In this document: positions 57,780 to 64,000 of the stretch, in pieces
Position numbering within the stretch: position 1 is the first letter of the stretch
How the letters are laid out: each line of letters begins with the position of its first letter
Origin: Tridacna crocea
Lineage: Eukaryota; Mollusca; Bivalvia; Cardiida; Cardiidae
Reading direction: 5' to 3'
DNA length: 64,000 nt
Assembly (NCBI GenBank): GCA_943736015.1
Contig: OX031059.1
Span: 21,260,501-21,324,500, forward strand
The notes under the pieces: generated by a model
Seen by the model: only the letters and a program-made list of their open reading frames with translations
The model's database searches: none
What the model was told of the DNA's origin: nothing
Position numbers and translations under genes: made by a program

Positions 57780-57990
57780 ACTCTTTTTCTGCGTATTCTT
57801 TTTTTAAGATTTCGGTAGAAAATTGTGAATCATGTCTTCTTTTTCAAGAAGAGCTTTACAATTTTCAGAACGGTAAAGCTACATACATGTATTTCAGGCC
57901 AAGAAATGCACTGTGTAGGTTTATATCAAGCTACTTGATACAGCCGAGGGGCTTGTTCAACAGATCACCCAAAGGAATAAAATTGCTGAC
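57780..57990. repeat. Third partial copy of the dispersed repeat at 15405-15830
   Basis: Shares TTACAATTTTCAGAACGGTA, GCTACTTGATACAGCC and neighbouring phrases with 15670-15770. Confidence 0.6.
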
Positions 57991-58362
57991 TTGGGCATTT
58001 AGAATCTTATTTTCTATTTGTTGTTATCTTTGCGACCTCGAAACAGTAAGGGGTACTATTTTGTATGAGGCCACAAGAATGACTTGGTTTAACATATTAC
58101 AGATTAAATTGGTCACAACTGACTGAAAACGAGTACTTTTAAACCTGCCTCATAAAAAAAAATATGTTATGCCATGAAAGAGGACATTATGCAGCCTAAA
58201 AAAATCCATAAATTGCTCTCAGCACGGCAATTGAAAACTTGCAGTTGGGTAATCATGCGCGATCGTTTCAAGATGATTTTAATCTATGAAGCATATCAAT
58301 GCACCAGCTCCAAACTATAAAACAAGGTTGTCCTTATTACACCTTTACCAGACTAGAAATAA

Positions 58363-58534
58363 TTAACCCATTTATGCCGGAATTTTTATTTTACGTGATT
58401 TTTGTCAAAAGTTGTGAAAAGAAATGTATAATTGTTATATATGAGTTAATTTTTATCGATTGACAAATATTTCTCTAAATATTTGCAGTTTTAATTTTTG
58501 TCTACAAAAAGTAGACAATAGGCACGAATGGGTA
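58363..58534. mobile_element. TTAA MITE of a second family
   Basis: TTAACCCATTTATGCCGG at the left and GGCACGAATGGGTA (complement TACCCATTCGTGCC) at the right. Different from the TTTACCA family but with the same TTAA logic. Confidence 0.6.
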
Positions 58535-59063
58535 CGGGTAAATACTTGTTATAGTCTTTCTCAAAAGTCAAGTTACATTCAGCAAATGTCACTGATACAC
58601 TCACAGAATATGTTTTAGGTCACAAAACTACTCCTTAAACCTTTTTGATAATTTAAAAATATATACCAAAATACCAACATGTGACTTTGGTAACATTATA
58701 CAACAGAAACATTTGCTCATAACACAACCAGAAGTTTAACAAATTCAACTTTATTCAGTATGTTCTACAGTGTAATTTTTAGTCATTTTAAACAAATATT
58801 AACAGTTGCTGTAGTCTACGTCAGGAGGAATTCCTCAACATCAGGTGAAATTCCTCAAAAATTTTTAAAAGCGCACATCTCACATTTGCATTGTAATGCA
58901 TTCGTTCAAAACTGATGTTGTCTGGTACTCTTCTTTCCAAAAGCCCCTTGCAGACCCCTTATCTGCAAAAGCTTATGAATTGGTCTTTTAGCAAAGGCAA
59001 AAGACACCATTTAGAGAGATGTTCCAATGCAAGTCAAGAGGATATGAATGGCCAGTGTGTTCA

Positions 59064-59240
59064 GGTGCCATATTTGTTACCTATAACCTTTCTGAATTTG
59101 TCATTTTCATTGATGTGTGTATTGTCTCTAAAGTGAATGCATGTGACCAACATATCCAATCTGTCTCACCTGACAGCATTCGCTATTGTGTTCTTGCAAA
59201 CATTTTCAGCACTACTCTGGTAAAGCCGTCTGCTTGAAAC
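59064..59240 (-). pseudogene. piggyBac transposase fragment, degenerate
   Basis: On the minus strand a frame reads RRLYQSSAENV, then NTIANAVR, an in-frame TGA at 59168-59166, then DRLDMLVTCIHFRDNTHINE and NDKFRKV before another stop. This matches the conserved piggyBac core (RRRxYW..., NxMxRDRF..., LHFxDN...NDKLxKvRP). The TGA replaces what is normally an Arg codon. The catalytic Asp-bearing segments further on are not recognisable, so it is a dead relic. The plus-strand open frames over the same bases have no meaning. Confidence 0.75.
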
Positions 59241-59719
59241 CTAGCTATAACCAGATATCAACAATTTTGCCCTGAATACTTGAATATTTCGAATCTAGTA
59301 ATGTTACAAAGAAACTGTATGGTTCAGTGGATCATGATTTCAGTCACATCAGCAATGAGGAACAAAAAAATCCCATCTACAGATTGGGGAAGCCTGTCCG
59401 TATTCTATGACAGCATTAGCCACTGACAACAGTTGTGTTTTTCTCGTAGAAAAATATTTTAGCTCTCATTTGTCCAAAGAATAATGAGAATCACTGTTAG
59501 CGTAGAAAAGATACATTTTTTTTGTGATCGGGGGTGAGTAACTGCCTGTACAAAGTTGAAATCCCTTGTTCACAGTATATAGTCTACAGGTGACAGGAGT
59601 CGAACTACGGATCCCTATGGCCCAAATCATCACATAATTATGGGTGCGCAAGAGCCACTTTTTTCAAATATCCGAATAAATCATGTGCTAGACCGGTCCT
59701 TTGACATTCAGAAAATTGA

Positions 59720-59800
59720 CCAAGAGCGAAAAATATCGACTCAGGTCAGCCTGCGCGGACTGCGCAGGCTGACCTGGATCGATACTTTTCACAGATGCAT
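59720..59800. repeat. GCGCAGGCTGACCT palindrome fragment
   Basis: CAGGTCAGCCTGCGCGGACT pairs with GCGCAGGCTGACCTG; related to the double-palindrome MITE. A weaker relative is at 48425-48470. Confidence 0.65.
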
Positions 59801-60379
59801 TATGATCCCTTTTCATAGAGCAAGGCTAAAATATATCTATAAGCTAATTACATTTATTGAGCATTTAAAAAACTAATAACTGGTTGATGGTTGTTTCGTT
59901 TAATTGAATAGTATTTACTTGCCACGACATCCAACAAAATGCACAAAGCATGAAGCATGAAAAGTGGAAAAAACATGGTAAATAATAAACTAATACCTCG
60001 TTTTTGATCAAAGTTTTCAATTCCCTTAACCAGCTTTTCCACCAATCAAATCCCATGTCCCAGATTCATATGTGATCCAGAATGTACTCGTAATTAAACT
60101 CTTCCCTGCAGCTAAACCTGTGGTGTATACGCCTTCTGCTACATAATTATTAAATAAACAAATAAAAGAAAATAGATAGATAAATGAATGAATTTAGTAA
60201 TTTACTAACTGATAATCTTTGTTGGTTTACTTTCCACGCTTGCCACTTATTTTTCACTAGTATATATCTCTAAATTATATTTGTGCATATTTTCCTCTTT
60301 TTTTTTTTAAGGTTATGTTTTTTTTTTTAATGCTTTCGTCTGAAAACATTAAATATCAATCCTAGTATATGGACTGCAT

Positions 60380-60500
60380 CACGCGAAAGGGGCATTTGGA
60401 CATTTGTGTAAAGTGTCGTCTCGGATCAACCTGCGTTCAATAGATTAAGTCCGAAACAACATTTTTTCGTAATATTCTGTTTAGCGCAAGTCTACATAAT
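60380..60500. mobile_element. Double-palindrome MITE, partial
   Basis: GCGAAAGGGGCATTTGGACA and GTAAAGTGTCGTCTCGGATC, then decay. Confidence 0.6.
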
Positions 60501-60521
60501 CTAACCATCCCCAACTTTCAG

Positions 60522-60590
60522 CTGCAGGTCGAGCAAGAGTTACTCTCCTTGGAACTTATCGATTATCTGGTCCGAAAGGATTTCCGATAA
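60522..60590 (+). CDS. Possible terminal exon of the TMEM26-like gene
   Basis: After a pyrimidine-containing CCCAACTTTCAG acceptor, a phase-0 frame reads LQVEQELLSLELIDYLVRKD and FR before TAA. It fits the phase of exon 2 exactly, giving 696 aa in total. It does not resemble the rest of TMEM26, so it may instead be an alternative end or chance; the remaining TMEM26-like exons may lie beyond the window. Confidence 0.3.
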   Translation: MQVEQELLSLELIDYLVRKDFR

Positions 60591-61589
60591 CGGCCTGTCA
60601 TATAGGATTCAGAAGGGAAAATTTTTTGATCGACTAAAACACATTTTTCTTCTAAAATGATTAAAATCTATAACGTCGTGAAGTATTCTGTAATATCTCT
60701 ACTTTACTTCAATATAATTTTAATTCCTGTAGCAAAATGGGAAGTTGCGTCCATTTTGATTTAAAGTTACTGACCCATTGTCCTTCTTATTTCTATATAA
60801 AGGTTTAAGAAATTTGCTCATGCGCCGTTTTTGACGCTAAATAACATAAAAATGAATTGCAAGCAAAAAATCTATAACGTCTTGAAGTATTCTATGTTTT
60901 GTTGTGATTATGATCGAAGTATTCGTTTACATTTGTGAAATTGAGATCTTGCGTCCATTTTAGTTTAAAAACGACACTATCGTTAATTTTTGTATAAAAA
61001 ATGCAGTATCGAGCAAAGTGAGATTTTAAGACTGGGTGAAAAGATTTAGCAACGGATAAAGGGAAGATAAGAACTGATGACATGATAACCTTGTCTGTAT
61101 TGTTTTGTTAAACCTGGATCCTGTTTTTACACATTGTCCAAATATATAATGATTGTATTTATCATTTTTTCATTTTTATACATGTACGTGTATATTATTT
61201 GCATCAGTGAAAACTTTTAAGAGATTTGTAAAAACCATTATTTTCCCAGTATCGTCTTTTTTAATTCTTTTTGGAAAATAATTTCAATTTAGTTAGCATA
61301 AATTTCTTTAAATTGCATTTTTATTTATTGATTTATTTATTTATTTATTTTCTTTATTCTAAAGAAGATTGAATTTGTTGTACTATTGGATCATTATAGT
61401 AATTATGCAGTCAATAGACCAGTAACAAACTGTACAAAACAAGCAGTCTGATCCTGGGCCGAATCGGTTTTATCTTATGTGTCGAAATTCTTTTGGCTTA
61501 AAAAAATTGACGTATCAATATCAATATGTGACTAAAATCAGCAGAAAACAATTTGCGTTTTGAGAGTATTGATGTGACCCGTACAGCTT

Positions 61590-61805
61590 ACTCCCGAATT
61601 TCAAAGGTCCTGCATAAAACCTTTTGAAAACATTGTGAGAAAAGGAGAAATACCAATATCCAGTATTGATTCCTTTTCCTACAATGTTTTCTACTCTCTT
61701 AAAGTGAAGAATATCAATTTAGCTACATTTGATTTATTTTCTGAAATTGCTTTTTTTCTAAGTTGGTGAAGTCAAAAAGTTCTCCATATGGGAAAAGATT
61801 TTAAA
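61590..61805. mobile_element. TTAA MITE, diverged
   Basis: AACATTGTGAGAAAAGGAGA hairpin arm and TCCTTTTCCTACAATGTTTT complement; the ends are mutated. A SINE tail motif follows at 61876. Confidence 0.55.
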
Positions 61806-62096
61806 TTATTGACTTTTGAAAACACATGAGAGGGAGAAAATACATGTGATCAGATTGAAAATAGCGAGGAAATTTGAATATGTGAGCTGTCGCCATAAAA
61901 TACTTTTGAAAATGCATTAATCATCACACATTTGCAAGTAAAGAGCTAAAGAGAGAAGGCGGCAAATTGGACTTCCTTTTACAAGATCTTGTTAAACTTG
62001 ACTTTAAATCCTTATAAATAATCTCATAAAAAAATTATGATTTTAGTTTAAACATTTAGTTTTAATTTATTCAATATACTAACATCATTCATTTAC

Positions 62097-62426
62097 AACA
62101 ACATGTATTGCGAAAAGGATTGAAACGAAAGCATCAAAGCTTATATAGTTCCTCTCCCTAAAGAAGTCTGATTTTTTTCCTGATACATGTACTTTCTTTC
62201 CGATTACTAGTCCAGTCAAATTAGCCTTTATACCCCGTATAAATGTATCAATGTATACCATTACGTAACACCAATCAAGATACCCGATAGGCGTCTTATC
62301 TAACAGTGAGACTCGGTCATCATCGGAGAACTCCGGCACAATGCAAACGATCAGGGAAAAAGAAAGAAAATACGATAGTTGCTTTAAAAGGGTGTAAAAA
62401 GGGCTAAAAATGTATTTTCTAAATGA
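62097..62426 (-). CDS. Possible exon of a TRPM-like cation channel
   Basis: A 330-nt open segment bounded by a TTTTCAG acceptor and a GTAAAT donor, in phase at both ends (110 codons). It reads FRKYIFSPFYTLLKQLSYFL, then SFSLIVCIV, then GYLDWCYVMVYIDTFIRGI, then ERNYISFDAFVSILFAIHVV. The order is a short basic lead, a hydrophobic helix, an acidic loop, a second helix starting with a DW/EW motif, a basic linker and the start of a third helix. It resembles the S1-S3 region of TRPM-family channels. No neighbouring exon was found in the window on this strand, so it is partial or relic. The open frame extends upstream to 62603 but that part looks intronic. Confidence 0.38.
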
Positions 62427-62849
62427 CTGAAAACTACGCCATATTAAAGAACCATAAATAAGCTTTCTGACTTCCCTGAAGATAATTTTGATTTTCCAAC
62501 AATATTGTGCAGGCTGATTTATGTTTACCGTGTGCTCACAAAACCACTGACTTCTTCTAAAAAATGACGAAATTATTTTAAAAAGAACTGACCTATTGAA
62601 CATAAAGGTAAAAAAATATAATTTGTATATGGTTGGTTTGTTTATGATAGATCAGACAATACCTGTGTGGGCTGATCTGCCACCACACTTTCCCCAGCCT
62701 AATATACATTTACGTACATGTATTTGTGACGATGCTATGCAAAACAATTACAATAAAATGCAGTCTGTTGACTATGTAATAGCTCTATGCAACAGGTTGG
62801 AGATTAATGTTTTCAAAAACATTGTAACAAGAGAAGCCTCTTCATAATA

Positions 62850-63595
62850 TCCTTAACTTTGTTAGCTATATTAGCTATTCAGAAATATATCAAACCGAAG
62901 TATTTTTACTATTGTACCATTTTTGTTGATAAATCAATAAAAATATCAGAGATTGAATTCAAAATTATGATGAAAAAATCAGAGATAAAATTCCAAAGAT
63001 GCAGTAAACATATGTGCTGTTACATTTCGAGCGTTCGTGTCGCGCTCCTCCCCCGGCTTTAGTCTCATCATAAGAAACTTGTACTGCGGATATTTTTCTT
63101 TTTTTTAACTCTTCAGGGACTGGCAATGTATGACTGTCCCAATATTTAAAGCAGTTGTAGACAACACAATAAATATGGCTCAAATTATTCAATTTGTATC
63201 AATTAAGGCATGACAATATTGCTTGAAAAAGAGCAAATACTGGTCAAAAGCATTTCTATAGCTGACCATAATTTTTCAAACGCGTGCTTTCGGTAAAATT
63301 TGAGGTAGATCATATTGCAAGACCTGAAAAGAAAACAAATCCTACAAATTTTGGTACTCCAGTAATTTACAACCCCAGATATCCCGCAGAGTTGTTTTCC
63401 AATAAATTGAAACCCTCTACACTCGAAGCGCGAAATTCGGGTTATAAGTGCAAAGGGTTTGCAGAGATCGCCAGTCAATATATAATTCCGTATGTGATCG
63501 ATTTCACGGCCAAAAGGGATCAAACTCTCATAATCATAGCTTACATAGCGGTCAAATAACAGTTACCGGGTTTGATTTGCATGATAAAGTTGGCC
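62850..63595. other. Intergenic; decayed TTAA MITE and an unexplained frame
   Basis: A decayed MITE copy is visible at about 63105-63290. The plus-strand frame at 63284-63559 has balanced composition (IARPEKKTNPTNFGTPVIYN) but no recognised family. Confidence 0.35.
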
Positions 63596-63675
63596 ATGGC
63601 AGTCGTAAAGTGCCATCTCGAATCAGCCTGACATTACACAAATGTCCTAATGTCCCTTTTCGCGTGTTATATTAA
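63596..63675. mobile_element. Double-palindrome MITE, heavily deleted
   Basis: GTCGTAAAGTGCCATCTCGA and ACACAAATGTCCTAATGTCC with most of the interior gone. Confidence 0.6.
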
Positions 63676-63769
63676 AATATCACCGAAGAAAATATAAAAT
63701 TGTATACACTCATACAAGTCAAAAGAATCTGATGTATTGTTCTTTTATTTACGACTCCAAGTTTTGCAG

Positions 63770-63905
63770 GTAAGTATATTTAGTTACACCCTCGGTGACC
63801 CAGTTTCGATTCATTCAGTAACCGCACCTGGGTTGTTTCGCTGGTGTTTCCTCGTTCTCATGAATTATTCATGAAGCATTTTGCTTGGTGATCTCAGTCT
63901 TTCTT
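63770..63905. repeat. Dispersed repeat matching 12165-12300
   Basis: Shares CTCGGTGACCCAGTTTCGAT, TCATGAATTATTCATGAAGC and neighbouring phrases in the same order as at 12165. Confidence 0.6.
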
Positions 63906-64000
63906 GAAATTAATCTAAACTATTTCTGTCACAACCACGCTGTCATTTCCATTTTTTACTTGTCGATATCCAATCATATCGTTTGTTGCAAATCAAGCTT

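Noticed and set aside
189-61805. CRISPR array, because of the recurrent palindromic repeats
   Set aside because: The repeats are dispersed, in both orientations, with long and variable intervals, and the context is an animal genome.
63203-63559. Genes of 106 aa (minus) and 91 aa (plus)
   Set aside because: They overlap on opposite strands with no family motif; part belongs to a decayed MITE.

Overview
This window looks like nuclear DNA of a marine or freshwater clam-like bivalve. The main reasons are pearl-type repeats (160-170 bp tandem core repeats, a CCGT/ACGG microsatellite and terminal hairpins), dense TTAA-flanked palindromic MITEs, a tRNA-headed SINE, AT-rich intergenic DNA, GT-AG introns and animal genes. 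The species assignment is inference; nothing here is prokaryotic.

Genes are sparse. Minus strand 7404-7661 is a complete intronless SF3B5, a core subunit of the U2 snRNP SF3b complex. Two paralogous carotenoid-oxygenase (BCO/RPE65 superfamily) genes lie divergently. One is on the minus strand (exons 20590-20438 and 18051-16662, with one extra base causing a frameshift near 17150-17170). The other is on the plus strand (exons 35761-35967 and 37346-38731, intact, 530 aa). They share the position and phase of their single intron, keep the four iron-binding histidines, and both begin with a predicted signal peptide. Plus strand 43568-44998 is an intronless 476-aa basic, serine-rich protein with repeated Arg-Arg-x-Ser motifs that I do not recognise. 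Plus strand 52695-56266 encodes a roughly 590-aa repeat-bearing N-terminal region joined to transmembrane segments that resemble the start of TMEM26; a possible last exon is at 60522-60590. Minus strand 62426-62097 is a possible exon of a TRPM-like cation channel.

Most of the rest is repeats. There are more than 20 copies of a 190-235 bp MITE with TTAA ends and a near-perfect central hairpin, and a degenerate piggyBac transposase fragment (59240-59064, minus) that is a plausible relative of the source of mobility. Three pearl-like elements are at 10213-11677, 13382-14571 and 31408-32998. The first sits inside a hAT-like element (9349-12037) and the second has an empty-site paralogue at 15405-15830. 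A SINE with a perfect 12-bp target duplication (19194-19489) sits in a 212-bp tandem repeat inside the intron of the first carotenoid oxygenase. Other items are a double-palindrome MITE family, short palindromic minisatellites, a 1.2-kb island saturated with ACGAT/ATCGT words (46236-47411), a 600-bp GATA/GATG array (50239-50840), and a tandem array carrying perfect oestrogen-response-element-like palindromes (1930-3010).

The strongest biological leads are the secreted-looking carotenoid oxygenase pair, the large repeat extension on a TMEM26-like membrane core, and the layered history of TTAA MITEs. All family assignments come from reading the sequence; no database search was run.
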